Origin: Calamus simplicifolius
Taxonomy: Eukaryota; Streptophyta; Magnoliopsida; Arecales; Arecaceae
Assembly (NCBI GenBank): GCA_900491605.1
Contig: UESW01001676.1
Span: 1 to 64,000 of the forward strand
Reading direction: 5' to 3'
Length of the DNA: 64,000 nucleotides
Shown here: positions 44,081-55,330 of the stretch, piece by piece
Numbering within the stretch: the stretch's first letter is position 1
Layout: every line of letters starts with the position of its first letter
Translations under genes and position numbers: made by a program
The notes under the pieces: generated by a model
Databases searched by the model: none
What the model saw: the letters and a program-made list of their open reading frames with translations, nothing else
What the model was told of the DNA's origin: nothing

Positions 44081-46210
44081 TGTTAGGAAATGTGTCCTAT
44101 AGCCAATCGTCTAGCTTGTAGACGGTTATGAGTTGATGTAATGTACATGATTTATTCAATAAATAAAAGTCTATTTTGGTAGTACAGCATATAGTTTACA
44201 TCTTCCAGTAGAATTCCAATATGTTGTAGTCCTTAGAGTTATGTATTCGACAATGGAGGAATTGTTGAGTAACTCTTAAATAGTTCGCGGCCAAATGATA
44301 CGTAGTTACCTAGGACGACGTAATCAAGTGTAGGTCGTTGTGTGCCATATGGGTTGGTTTGTTCTCTTAAACCAAGGAGTGTATAACACTGGTATGACAT
44401 GCGGGTGAGTGTAGGAGTACATTCACTGAACAGTGACTCACCTCTGCTGAGTGCTCAACTGCCTGGAGCAACTCACAGAAAGGCAATGGGTATAAGTGTC
44501 CCTTTGACATGAGACTATCATGTTGACTTGATAAGCAACTCACTGTACTTAGGCACTGGACCACCCGATTTCTAATCCGGTGACGGAAGGTTGCTGGGTG
44601 CAGTCAAGTACTTATTGGGTCAGTGATGAGTCAAGATGGGATTGTCCACTCTAAGTGTTAGAGAGAGTGCTCGAACTATGTTTCAATTTAGCAAAACCTT
44701 GGCCAAGGTAATCTTTGTGAGGTGTCACAAGATTCATTGCATTGAAACATACTTGGGTGATTTACTCGGAGTTGGCAGTTAACTCCGTATTCGCCCTGAG
44801 TACTAGGACAAGGGGATGAATTATACGGTAACCATAGCCTAGGTTCCTGAATATTGCTTTGCATATATTCGGTCTATTATGTCGGGTACCATTGCTAGAT
44901 GGTCACATCGATTGGTATAGGAAGTGTTCCTATGCTACCGACTTAGATTCGAACCTATAGTCACGCACATAGTCAGGTGACCTGGAGACAGGCTTTATCC
45001 ATGATCTAAGTGGGACTTGGTCATATGGGTAATACCGAGTTTGTACTAGCAATGTCTAGCTAGCACTGGGCATTAGCGGTAGTACTTATTCTGGGGATGA
45101 ACTTGAGTTAGTTTGTAACTCAAGTGAATTTTTGGGATTTATTCAGACCCATTGTGGGATAGGACTTGAACCATAGACCAATAGTTGGTTTGACGATAGA
45201 GTGGTTTAGATCTGGTTTCAAAGTGATTTGAATCGGATATCCAATATAGCCTCTGATCATTTATTTATGAATTTTAAAATCATAAATTACTTTAAATTAG
45301 AAATTAAATAAGTCCAATGCGAAGTATGGTTCGAGATCTTCGCATGGGTTCTTTCGGATTTCAATTTGGACTTCAAACGGATTTAATCTGATTATTTTTG
45401 TATTTATAAATATTTTAAATATTTTTTTATTATTTGGGCTGCCAACGAGACTTCAAAACTTCAGAAAATTTATGATTCTGCCATTTTATATAAATTACGA
45501 TTCTGTCATTTCGTTTAAATTATGGTTCTATCATTGAGATGCATGAATTTAAAACTTCGTATAAATTATGATTTTGCCACTCGATAACGTAAATTTGAAA
45601 CTTCATATAAATTACGATTTTGCCATTTTAATAACATGAATTTAAAACTTTGTTTAAATTACGATCTTGCCATTGAGATGATATGAATCCGTAAATTTGT
45701 TGACAACATGTGAACGCCCGTAACCCATCCGCTTTCGAAGATCGGATATTATGTATCATAAAACAAATTCAAAAGGTTGTTTTGGGTTATTTTATGATGA
45801 GTTTATTTAAGAAACTTTTCTCAACTTCGAGAGAGAGAGTAGCAGAGAAAGAAGAGTCCAAAAATCAGAGAAGTCCAAACAGAGAGGGACTCCTCTCTTG
45901 GAGAAGAGTTCTCCATCCATTCTGATTTCATATCCCTGTCTCAAGGTTTCCTGGCGTGCATGTGATATAGAGGACGGCGCGTGCGGCTCTTGCAAGGCAC
46001 GAGTGGGAACTTCTCATTGCAGATCGGATCAGCTACGTTCGTCATCTACAGCTTCCGCATCGAGAGGTATTATTTTAAACTTATTTTTACATACTCTTAA
46101 ATTTCAGATTTGCTAATATGCTTTAATTTATATTTAATGTGAATATTAAAATTGAATTACATGCTTTCCACTTTGAGATCCTGTGCATATGAAAAGCAAG
46201 TTTTCCTTCA
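44081..46210 (+). repeat. 3' LTR of the copia element
   Basis: The 2130-bp LTR is longer than the 5' copy, mainly because of a ~75-bp AT-rich piece starting AAACGGATTTAATCTG near 45375, not found in the 5' LTR. Its last bases TTTTCCTTCA join the AAATT target duplication. Confidence 0.96.
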
Positions 46211-47041
46211 AAATTATCATTGCATTAATACCTACACACGTCGACAATTGGGTCAAGTCCAATCTCAACATCTTGTCGACCAGCTGTCACATCCACCAAG
46301 CAGCGAAGTCGATCGCCCTTAGCAGAGCCGGTTCGTTCCGGCAGCCCGAGCTATCTTCATACCTCAGCAGCTCGAATCATCTTGTACCTTGGATAACCTT
46401 GTCCCTTGCCTCGGCCAGATCGAGGCACACGAATACCTCTGTGAAATCTAGTGCAGGAGAGTTCAAATTCACAATAACTAAATAAGATTCCAAATGAAAA
46501 ATCATGCCCAGAAGTGGCCTAAGGGTCATAGGGGTGGCCTAGAACTTACACGATCATTGAATCTCAAGGTATCAACCAGCTCTCCTGCCGTCGATCTTCT
46601 AACTGATAAGATACGGATCCTACTGGCCTCGCAACGAACTTGATTCGAATCCATTTCGAATCCTAACAGCCTTCAGACCCCCCACAATGTGCCCAGGGAA
46701 TCAGGTTATCGCCTATAAATGTCACAGCCCTCAAATCTCTCAGGTATACACTCATTCACTGGCTCTCATACTGAAAAACTCCATTGAAGCTCCTACAGAG
46801 CTCGAAGCTCTCAGAAGAAAACCCATCTAAGGGGAGCTCTTCTGCGAGAGTCTTCTCCTTACATCTGCTTACTGTGAATCTTACTAACTTGAGTGTCAAA
46901 GGGTCCTCCGCAGAGGGCAACCCCTGAAGCATCCTCTGCGTACAGACTATTTTGCAGGTTCCATCCCAGGGTGAACGAGACCGGCATCCGGACCTGGAGC
47001 CAGAGCGCACCCGAGTTGAAAAATGGATTTCCGCGGCAACA
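46211..47041 (+). repeat. Gypsy-type LTR, right piece
   Basis: This continues the LTR interrupted at 36222. Its reverse complement parallels 58,686-59,250 (AATGGAGTTTTT(T)CAGT, GGCCCTCTGC/GCCCTCTGCGG, CTCAAGT, GATTCGAATCAA). It ends CGCGGCAACA at 47041 and is followed by GAAATGATTGGTAAATGAGG, which may be a decayed PBS. The sequence TTACTAACTTGAGTGTCAAAGGGTCC and CTATTTTGCAGGTTCC, typical of the U5 end of Tat-like gypsy LTRs, supports plus orientation. No gypsy interior follows, so it may be a solo or truncated LTR. Confidence 0.78.
46714..46720 (+). promoter_or_regulatory. Probable TATA box of the gypsy LTR
   Basis: TATAAAT in a GC-richer context (ATCGCCTATAAATGTCACAG) lies about 330 bp before the LTR end, a common place for the LTR promoter. 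The minus-strand relative has TATATATA at 58983-58990 in the corresponding place. Confidence 0.5.
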
Positions 47042-47099
47042 GAAATGATTGGTAAATGAGGTATTTCCAAAAAAAATAAAAGAGGTTTATGGCACGACG

Positions 47100-47861
47100 G
47101 GGAAGCTAGGGAGCCAACCTAGGGGGAGGAGCTGAGAAGGGGACCGAGGGAGAGCCAGGGGCCGACGAGGGGAGCCGGGGAGCCACCTGGGGGGGGCGGA
47201 GGAGGAGTTGGGGGCCGACAGGGGGACCGAGGGAGAGGCAGGGGCCGACAGGGGGAGCTAGGGAGCTAACGAGGGAGGGCCGGAGGGGGAGCCGGAGAGC
47301 GATGGGGGGACCGAGGTAGAGCCAGGGCCAACGGGGAGAGCCGGGGAGCCAACAGGAGAGGGCAAGAGAGGGAGCCGGGGGCCGACGGGGGGGGGGGGGG
47401 GGGGGCGAGGGAGAGCCGGGGGCCAACGGTGGGAGCCGGGGAGCCAATGAGGGAGGGGAGGGGGGGAGCAGGCAGGGTTGGGGGGAAAGGAGGCGACACG
47501 GATCATTAGGAGGACATTAAATAGGCGATGCTAGAAAAAGACCTAGATCCGATGAACGAAATTCATCTCATCTAACAGATATAATCCATTCTTTATGTAA
47601 TAGGATACTTTAGTAATGCACACGGGGGCACCCAATGCGCCCAGCCGTGCTGCAGGTGCCTGTTTAGCGACGCACGTGTGTGTCCTAATCTGTGCATCCA
47701 CATCGCTAATTAGCGATTACTTAGCGACGATATTTATGTCGCTAATTTCGTTCGTCGCTAATTCATCATTAATTTATCACTAAATTTTTTGCATCACTAT
47801 TTAGCAACGATATTTTATGGCATCACTAATGGGGATCTCTAAAACCAAATATTCTTGCAGT
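47100..47861. repeat. Duplicated block, copy 1: G-rich minisatellite plus CACTA-type end
   Basis: 47106-47480 is a G-rich minisatellite with GGGGAGCCGGGGAGC and GGGGACCGAGGGAGAGCC units. It is followed by GGAGGCGACACGGATCATTAG, GACCTAGATCCGATGAACG and then GCGACGCACGTGTG... TTAGCGATTACTTAGCGACG subterminal-type repeats. It ends CCAAATATTCTTGCAGT at 47861. The reverse complement ACTGCAAGAATATTTGG resembles a CACTG-type CACTA end that has lost its first base. Open frames on both strands are repeat artefacts. Confidence 0.8.
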
Positions 47862-48890
47862 TAGAGTCGGCCTCGGCATCGGCCTCGACTTTCAAAGTCG
47901 GCCTTAGCATCAGCCTTGACCTACGGAGTCGGTCTCGGCCTCCGGACCCCACCGTCGTGACACCGCTGCCTTAGTCGATTTTGGCCTTCACCCCTTCATT
48001 CCTACCCTTGAGCGCCCCTCCCATCCCCTAGTACTCCATCCCAAATCCTAGCTTCCAAGGCTCGATGGCCCAAAACCGCGGCATCCAGCCTCTTGAGGTC
48101 TCGGATCTGGTTTTAATCATGCTGCTATTAAAATCGATCTGGATAGGTCTAGTTGGGCCATATTCTATATGCAATTATTTTTTTTTCTTATAATGAGGTT
48201 GCTCGAAATTATCTTGAGTGGTTGACAAAATGAAAATGGCTAAGCATGCTTGTTATTATCGTTGTCCAGTAAAGCTTCCTTGTCGTTCATGTGGTTAGGA
48301 TGTGGAACATCCATCTAAGACTATAGTTTGGAGCAATTGTCATTTCTTTTAAACATAAAATATAATTTTTATTTTATTATTAAAATTTGTAATAAAAAAT
48401 ATCGTTGTTCATCATCATTATTTTTATTTTTTACAATTTTGATAATAAAAATATATTTGATAACTATTATTTTTTATTTTTTTATTTTTTTATACAATAA
48501 GAAATGCTTTTAAAAGTTTTTTTTCATAAAGTTATTTTTATTTTGGAGGCAAAATCACCTGCAAATAATTTTCTTAAAAAGCCTTTTCCTATAATTTTTA
48601 AAATCATCTACAAATAGTTTTTCTAAAAAGCCTTCTCTACGATTTTCATCCAAAATTTTATTAAATATTTTGCCATAAAATAATTTGTTGAAAAAGCAAA
48701 ATTATCTTTTCTATGATTTTTAAAATATCATAGAAAAATAATCAAAAACTTTTTCTATTATTTATAAAAATTATAAAAAAATAATTTTTTTTAATTTTTT
48801 TATTAAAAAACCTTTTCCTACAATTTTCATAAAAAGCAAACGGTCAGCAAATTTTTTTGGAGGAAAAAAAATTTTAAAAGGAAGCCTTCC
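47862..48890. other. LTR-like GTCGGCCTCGGC repeat, then AT-rich DNA, no gene
   Basis: 47862-47945 carries AGAGTCGGCCTCGGCATCGG-type units and is shared with the DNA after the second block (50,087). From 48,180 the DNA is AT-rich, with repeated AAAAGCC(T)TTTCC and TACAATTTT(C)AT words in 48,560-48,840, suggesting the subterminal part of a further non-autonomous transposon. No coding frame is seen. Confidence 0.5.
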
Positions 48891-49280
48891 TGTGATTTCA
48901 AAAGGCTAACAAGAAAAAAAAAGGCCTCCCACCCGTCTTCCCTCGCTCTGCCCTAACACTAGAGGAAAAAGCTTCTACCCTCCACTCCCCCTTCTTCCAT
49001 CCTCTGCCCCTGAGATCTCCATCCCCTTTCCTGCTTCCTTTTCCTCCCCCTCCCCCTCCCTCAAAGAACCCCTCATCTTCGGTTCCTCCTCCGATCTCCA
49101 ATCCAATCTCTCCCGAAGCCCTAATCAATTCCTCTCTACAATGCCACTCTCGCTGCGGCTCTCTCCGACGGCAAAGCCCTCTTTGCGAGCAGGTAGGGAT
49201 CTCGTTGCCTTCCGTTCCATCAGTCCATCGGTGGATCCTTTCTTGATCTGACGGTCCTCATCTGTTTGATTCCAGAAGGG
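48891..49280 (+). other. Possible captured plant gene fragment (5' leader and first exon)
   Basis: A CT-rich leader (CTCCATCCCCTTTCCTGC, CTCCCCCTCCCCCTCCC) is followed by GAAGCCCTAATCAATTCC, typical of plant 5' leaders. A short open exon ends GCCCTCTTTGCGAGCAG before GTAGGGATCTCG (donor-like). TTTGATTCCAG (acceptor-like) comes at about 49,264-49,274. One frame of the exon reads NATLAAALSDGKALFASR. I do not recognise the gene. It lies between the two copies of the G-rich/CACTA block, where a captured host fragment would not be unusual. Confidence 0.4.
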
Positions 49281-50086
49281 ATATTCCAGAAGGGGAAGCC
49301 AGGGAGCCAACCCAGGGGAGCCGGGGAGCGACAAGGGGACCGAGGGGAGCCAGGGGCCGACGGAGGGAGCCGGGGAGCCAACAGGGTAGGGCCGGAGGGG
49401 GAGCCGGGGGCCGATAGGGGACCGAGGGGGAGCCGGGGAGCGATGGGGGACCGAGGGAGAGCCAGGGGCCGATGGGGGGAGCTAGGGAGCTAACAAGGGA
49501 GGGTCGGAGGGTAGCCAAGGAGCGATGGGGGGACCGAGGGAGAGCCAGGGGCCAACGGGGGGAGCCGGGGAGCCAATAGGAGAGGGCCAGAGAGGGAGCC
49601 GAGGGCCAATGGAGGGGCCGAGGGAGAGCCGGGGGCCGACGGTGGGAGCCGAGGAGCCAACGGGGGAGGGGGGGGGTAGCAGGCAGGGTTGGGGGGAAAG
49701 GAGGCGACATGAATCGTTAGGAGGACATTAAATAGGCGATGCTAGAAAAAGACCTAGATCCGATGAACGAAATTCATCTGATCTAACGGATATAATCCAT
49801 TCTTTATGTAATAGGATACTTTGGTAACACACACGGGGGCGCCCAACACGCCAGCCACGCCGCAGGTGCCTATTTAGCAATGCATGCGTGCGTCGCTAAT
49901 CTATGCATCCGCATCGCTAATTAGCTATTACTTAGCAACGATATTTACATCACTAATTTTGTTCGTCGCTAATTCATCATTAATTTATCGCTAAATTTTT
50001 TTGTCGCTGTTGCATCACTATTTAGCAATGATATTTTATGAAATCGCTAATGGGCATCGCTAAAACCAAATATTCTTGCAGTGAGA
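49281..50086. repeat. Duplicated block, copy 2: G-rich minisatellite plus CACTA-type end
   Basis: This is the second copy of 47100-47861, in the same orientation 2.2 kb downstream: the same G-rich units (49,300-49,690), GGAGGCGACATGAATCGTTAG, GACCTAGATCCGATGAACG, GCATGCGTGCGTCGC and TTAGCAACGATATTTACATC. It ends ATATTCTTGCAGTG at 50086; the reverse complement starts CACTGCAAGAATATTTGGTT, a well-kept CACTA-type terminus. No matching left terminus or transposase is present. Confidence 0.85.
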
Positions 50087-50815
50087 GTCGGCCTCGGCGT
50101 TCGGCCTTGACTTCCAGAGTCCCTTCGGAGTTGGCCTCAGCATCAGCCTTGACCTACGAAATCGGTCTCAACCTCTGGAGTTGGATTTGACCTCTAGAGT
50201 TGGCCTCGACCCAGAGGATGGCTTCGTACGGCCCACCACCTACCTGTGACCACCACACTTGACAAGGCCAGGCCTACCAACCTGCCTATAACCATCACAC
50301 ATGACAAGGCTAGGCCTACCAACCTACCTATGACCACCAACCTAACAAGATTAGGCTCACCAACCTGCCTATGACCCCTACACCTAACAAGACCTAGCCC
50401 ACCAACCGGCTGCAGCCGCCCATACCAGACAAGAAGTGGCTTACCAGCCCTGACACGTCACGAGAAAGGCATGCCCTGTCACTACTGCCCTCACCGCTCA
50501 TCCCCTACCAGGTGGTTGCACCTCAGGACTAACAAGTATCCGTAAGAGGGACCTTCAATCAGGTAATAAGAAAACCACTCACGCTCACTCACACAAGAAC
50601 TCTAACACTCTTACGCTTTCTTAAGCTTTCTCTCAAGTTCACCGCTGTTGCCCAATTTACTTACTTGAGCGTCGGAGGGTTCTCATCGGAATCATCGGCC
50701 CACGAGACTTCTTGCAGGATTTCGGCCAGAGTGGAGCTTCCGAAGGATCCCAAGAACGGAGGAGAGGACTACCATTCCCTCATCGACATTCGAGAAAGGT
50801 GATTTGGCATCAACA
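50087..50815 (+). repeat. 5' LTR (right part) of a Tat-like gypsy element
   Basis: GTCGGCCTCGGC/GTTGGCCTCGACC units (50,087-50,210) and four imperfect copies of a ~50-bp unit with CCAACCTGCCTATGACCACCA (50,240-50,410) lie inside the LTR. Toward the end are TTACTTGAGCGTCGGAGGG and GAGACTTCTTGCAGG, typical of the U5 of Tat-like LTRs. The LTR ends GGCATCAACA at 50815. Its left part was replaced by the CACTA-type block. Confidence 0.75.
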
Positions 50816-50835
50816 GATTGGTGCGCCAGGAAGGA
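50816..50835 (+). promoter_or_regulatory. Probable primer-binding region of the gypsy element
   Basis: GATTGGTGCGCCAGGAAGGA follows the LTR's terminal CA. It resembles the TTGGCGCGCCAGG-type sequence found at this place in Tat-like gypsy elements. The exact tRNA is not assigned. Confidence 0.6.
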
Positions 50836-51359
50836 AAAAGTGAAAAAAGGCCTACAGCGGCAAGTTGCAGATCTCCATCTCCCTCTAAGACAATAATGGT
50901 GGTGACATGTGCCCAGGAAGTTTGCATCAGTCATGCTGGGGGGCACCCTCAGCCGTTTGAGCAACAGAAGGCCCATCCTCCCTGCTCCGCCTTCACCATC
51001 ACCTCTGGCCACTTAACCTAACTAGCTTGCCACTCTCACTCAGCAAGTTCAGGCATTATTGGCAGCGGTCCATGAGCTACGGGAGCAACACTCTGTGGCC
51101 ACGTAGTAGCAACCTCGGCCTCCTTCACCCCATGCAGTGGATGCTCAGGCCAGCCAGCAGTCAACTCACAGAAGATCTCCTCTATAGGAGACTCACCGCC
51201 ACCATGCATCACTAAGGCCCCATCACTGGGAGGCCCCCAAAAGGCCACGATCTCCTGCCTGCCACTCGAATAGCCCCTCTTTCATGTGGCAGCATGGGAA
51301 GGAGCCCAAACGGGGACATCGCCACCGTTATCACCCCTCTCCCTACTCATCTTCTGAAT

Positions 51360-52130
51360 CCTCGAGGGAAGGTCTCTTGATAGTCGAATCAATCGCAAGG
51401 TGGAGCGGCACCTTAATGAGTACAATCGGCAACTAGAGGAGCTTAGACGCAGACTCACCAACCAACTAGAGGTGGACTACAATAGCCATCCCCCTCTTAT
51501 TCGTTGCATTATGGAAGAGCCGGTCCCTTTCCAGTTTTGTCTTCCTCAATGGATCCATATGATGGCACCATGGATCCACTTGACTATCTTGAAAGCTACA
51601 AGGCACTCATGCAAGGTGTAAGGGGCAACTGATGCCCTCCTATGCATTGCCTTCCCCGCCACTCTTCGAAAGGCTGTGCATGCTTGGTACTTCCGCCTTC
51701 CTCCATGCAGCATTACCTCTTTCGACGGTTGGAAGGACCTTTCTGGCACATTTTTGATGCCTGGCGAAGGATCCCTTGAGTGGCGGACAACTTATTCTCT
51801 GTCCGACAGAAGGATGGAGAATCACTCAAAGATTTTGTGGCCCACTATAAGACGACCACTCTTAAGGTCTATCACCTCGATGATTCTGTGGCCACCTTGG
51901 CCATGAAGCAAGGACTTCGTTCCTCCTACTTCACTTACTCTTTGGACAAAAAGCCTTCCAGCGACTATGCGGAACTCCTAAGTCATACACAGAAATACAT
52001 ACGCACCAATGAAGTTGACTCCATGAGGAGAGAAGATGAAGGAAGGCATAATAAGAAGCAGGTCCGCGTGGAGCCAAGCAAACCTCATCCTAAGAAATCG
52101 AAGCCTCCACGTCGACCAAATAATTAGCAC
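51360..52130 (+). pseudogene. Gypsy (Tat-like) gag
   Basis: Recognisable pieces are VERHLNEYNRQLEELRRRL, HAWYFRLPPCSITSFDGW, and from 51,780 KDGESLKDFVAHYKTTTLKV, ATLAMKQGLRSSYFTYSL and SDYAELLSHTQKYIRTNE, followed by a basic tail. This is a Retrotrans_gag capsid. Frame changes occur near 51,540, 51,630 and 51,780. The region from 50,836 to 51,360 is leader-like and has no gene content that I can read. Confidence 0.85.
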
Positions 52131-53280
52131 CGAAGCTTCACCTCCAAGGAAGACAACCTCATCCCTCTTCACGCACCCAGATCTTACATCCTGATGAGAT
52201 CGAGGGTGAGCCATACCTTAAGCACCCTCATCCTCTGAAACTAGGAGTCGCCCGCAACAGGAACCTCTATTATCGCTTCCACCAAGACTATGATCACATC
52301 ACCGAGGATTGTCACACTTGAAGCGCAGAATCAAGGAGCTCGAGGCTACCTCAGAAAGTTCATACAGAGGGGACCCCCAGTTGCTCCAAGTCAAGTGGGA
52401 CCTTTGTCCACCCAGGCCAACATCGATAATGCCCCAACCGAGAGGATGATCAGTATGATTTTCTGAGCAGTAGACCACACTTCCAAGAGGTCACAAGGGG
52501 GTGAGGGGGTAAAGACTATAATTCCCTTCTCATGAAGGGATCTAGAGAGGGTAGATAAACCAAATAATGATAGCATCATCGTCTCTATGACGATCACTAG
52601 GCATCCTATAAAAAGAATCCTTGTGGATAGTGGAAGCTCTGCTGACATCCTTACTTACGATGCTTTTGTTTGGATGAATTTATCTCTCAGTTCTCTCCAG
52701 CCCATGACTGCACCCTTGATCAGCTTCATGGGAAACTTTGTAAGAGTGGAAGTCGAGATCACCCTTCCGGTCACGACAAGAATGCCACCATGTTAAAGCA
52801 CCATTCTTATTAGGTTCCTGATCATTTGAGTGCCACTGGCCTACAACGCCACATTCGGATGACCTAGTCTGAATCTTCTCGATGTAGTCATCTCCATCAA
52901 ACGCCTTCTCATAAGGTTCCCCATCAGTAATGGGATCGACGAGATGCATGGAGAGTAGAACCTGGTGCAACTATGTTATCATGCGGCCCCTAGCCTCCAG
53001 GAGGTGATCACTCTGCCAGCTCCAGAGCTGCTCGACCCTAGAGAGTCTATGAAGAGGAAAAAGCTAGTCGAATGCCTGCTAACCTTTCCACTAGGAGACA
53101 ACCCAATGAAGATAGTTCAAATCGGTGAACTCCTTCCCGCGGAAGCAAGAAACCATCTTTTCACCTTTCTACGAACAAATTCAGACATCTTTGTCTGGTC
53201 AGCATTAGACATGCCTGATACGCCTTCAGAGGTAATCACCTACAAACTCAACATCAATCCAAAATATTGGCCAGTTCGAT
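52130..53280 (+). pseudogene. Gypsy aspartic protease and N-terminal RT region
   Basis: The protease core is RILVDSGSSADILTYDAF at 52,613-52,668 (DSGSS catalytic motif), preceded by NDSIIVSMTITRHPIKRI. The stop at 52,794 and shifted frames follow. From 52,965 an open frame of 105 codons includes CLLTFPLGDNPMKIVQIG, DIFVWSALDMP and SEVITYKLNINP, the usual lead-in to the Tat RT. A zinc-knuckle-like remnant (HRFHQDYDHITEDCHT) is read near 52,280-52,320. Confidence 0.83.
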
Positions 53281-53756
53281 AAAAGAAGAGGAGTTTCACC
53301 CCCCCCCCCCCCGAACGACAAAGAACTATCGATGAGGAAGTCAATAAATTGCTTGTAGCCAGCCACATCTGGAAAGCATATTATCCAGATTGGTTAGCTA
53401 ATGTAGTGATGGTTCGCAAGGCCAATAGGAGCTAAAGGATTTGCATCGACTTCACCAACCTCAATAAAGCATGTTCAAAGGATAACTTTCCATTGCCTAA
53501 AATAGACCAGCTGGTTGATGCCACATCTGGCCATGAACTCCTCAGTTTCATGGATGCTTTCTCAGGATACAATCAAATAAGGATGGACCTAAAAGACAAG
53601 GAGAAAACCTCCTTTATAACTGAGAAAGCGTCTATTGCTATAAGGTAATGCCCTTTGGCTTGAAAAATATAAGGGCCACCTACCAAAGATTGATGAATAA
53701 GATCTTCAAAGACTAAATCGGAAGGAATTGGAGGTATATATGGATGACATACTGAC
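53281..53756 (+). pseudogene. Gypsy reverse transcriptase, first part
   Basis: After a stop at 53,281 and a C-tract at 53,300-53,312, the RT reads EEVNKLLVASHIWKAYYPDW, LANVVMVRKANRS, ICIDFTNLNKACSKDNFPLP, LLSFMDAFSGYNQIRMD and DKEKTSFITE. The catalytic YMDD lies at 53,738-53,749, just before the insertion at 53,757. A stop after KANRS and frame loss around 53,640 show decay. Confidence 0.9.
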
Positions 53757-55330
53757 TATTCGCATAAAATAATCTATAAGCGCACAGAATCGTAATAAGT
53801 AGTAAAGTATTTTTAGAAAAGAATGTCGAACCCACATAGATTAATTATGTTATTGAATACTGAAATTTACTAAATTAATTACTATTTAGAAAATCAAATA
53901 TAAATGGAACGTTCTACTGTAAAATTATTTAATCTAAAAATTGATAAAGCATAAAAATTTAAACATGTAAAAATATGATGAGAATAGATCTAGAGCGATT
54001 GATTTTACCTAACAAATCCCATACAATCTATTCTTATTAATTAATAAATTCTAATAATCCCATGATTAAAAATTTCTTAATTATCTAATATCTTCTTTCG
54101 AACGATATCAAAAATATCTCCAACTAACAACTCAATATCTCTATGTGAATTTAATTAATTGAAGGCTCATTATGTACTTTAAATTTTTTTAAAATTATAT
54201 TAATCACGGTAAAATATCTCTACTTTCGCTCAACTAATGGAGTTTAATTATAGGTCCAAAACAACAAATCACCTCTTAGTCTCATTGTTCAATTGATTAA
54301 ACAATAAATTGTAAGAATTAATCATAAGAAATAACAAATGTCTCATTACAATTCAATTAATCAAACAATAAATTATAAACATTAATCATAAGAATTAAGC
54401 ACTCAATCATAAAAATATTAAAAATAAAATAACTAATAAAATAATTTGTGCGTTCATTGCTAGATTGTATCAATGCTCTAGAAAAGGAAATTAGTTCATA
54501 ATAGAGGCGAAAAGGAATCTAAAGAAACTTTATTTTTTATTTGAAGTAATTGATGAACGTGCAGCTTCAAATCCTCTTCCGTTAAAAAACTCTAAAAGTC
54601 TCTAGCTCTCTATCTTATCTATTAAAACCCGCAGCCTTCTTTTTATGGTTGGATGGCTGATTTGATGGATAAGGATAAGATTTCGCTCAAAGAGTCCTCT
54701 CCCAATTGAGATACGGCATTACCAAGCTTCACGTGTTGAAAATGCATGAAATCCCGCTGTCCTTGCTTTACCTCTTTGCATGAAGTCCGTTGGAGAAAAC
54801 ATGTTGAAGTTTGTTGCCATCATGCATGAAGGCGTCTTCATGCAATCATCGCCCAAGATTCTATGCATCGCGTGGAGTCTTCACGCATCCTTTCAACTAT
54901 TCTGCTGACGCGTGGAGTCCCAACAAATCACCGCTTGCTCCTCATCGCATGCTCCACGGAAGTCCGTTCGTTTCTCTCGCTGCTCTTATCCCATTTATTG
55001 TCTTTAAAAGCCCATGACGGTATTTAATCTCTTAAATATACCTACATAATAACGAGTGGTTAATGGAGTAGCATTGTTTATTATGATTTCAAGCCTACTA
55101 GGTAAGACGATGAGATAGTATTTTTCAATTCTTATTCTTTAGTGCTCTTGATATGCATATAAATTCAAGGAATATTGATGTATGAATGTATAATCTTGCT
55201 GAATTAAATTGAACTTTCTATGTAGTAAGGTAATGCTTGAAAAGTAAATAAAATTAAATAAATTTAATTAAAAACTAGCTAATGTTGTTATGAAAGTATA
55301 TGAATTAAATGGTTGGATTTATGCTTATCA
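53757..55330. mobile_element. 1.57-kb non-coding insertion within the gypsy RT
   Basis: Removing this segment rejoins YMDDILT to KSTCTANHVADL. Flanks are CTGAC (53752-53756) and CTAAC (55331-55335), a 5-bp duplication with one mismatch. The ends are TATTCGCATAAAATAATC and TTTATGCTTATCA. Read from the other strand it begins TGATAAGCATAAA, so the ends resemble each other in inverted form and one end is TG. A 5-bp duplication fits an LTR-type integrase, so this may be a solo LTR or TRIM. The interior is AT-rich with no domain; the frame at 54811-55017 is not recognised. Confidence 0.65.

Larger units (their letters stand above)
36223..46210 (+). mobile_element. Full-length Ty1-copia retrotransposon with two LTRs
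   Basis: The element is 9988 bp. It is flanked by identical AAATT at 36218-36222 and 46211-46215. LTRs are 36223-38305 and 44081-46210; both start TGTTAGGAAATGTGTCCTA and end TTTTCCTTCA. A tRNA-iMet-type PBS (TGGTATCAGAGC) at 38308-38319 and a PPT (AAGTGGGAGT) at 44071-44080 are in place. Domain order protease, integrase, RT, RNase H is that of copia. At least seven frame breaks across gag and pol mean it cannot make its own proteins, although structure alone would allow trans-mobilisation. Confidence 0.97.

Noticed and set aside
47106..47506. Proline/serine-rich ORFs resembling an extensin or wall protein
   Set aside because: Direct translation of a G-rich minisatellite; the same happens in the second copy at 49,258-49,710, with frame changes between copies.
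48898..49128. Glycine-rich minus-strand ORF
   Set aside because: Antisense of a CT-rich leader-like stretch; low complexity only.
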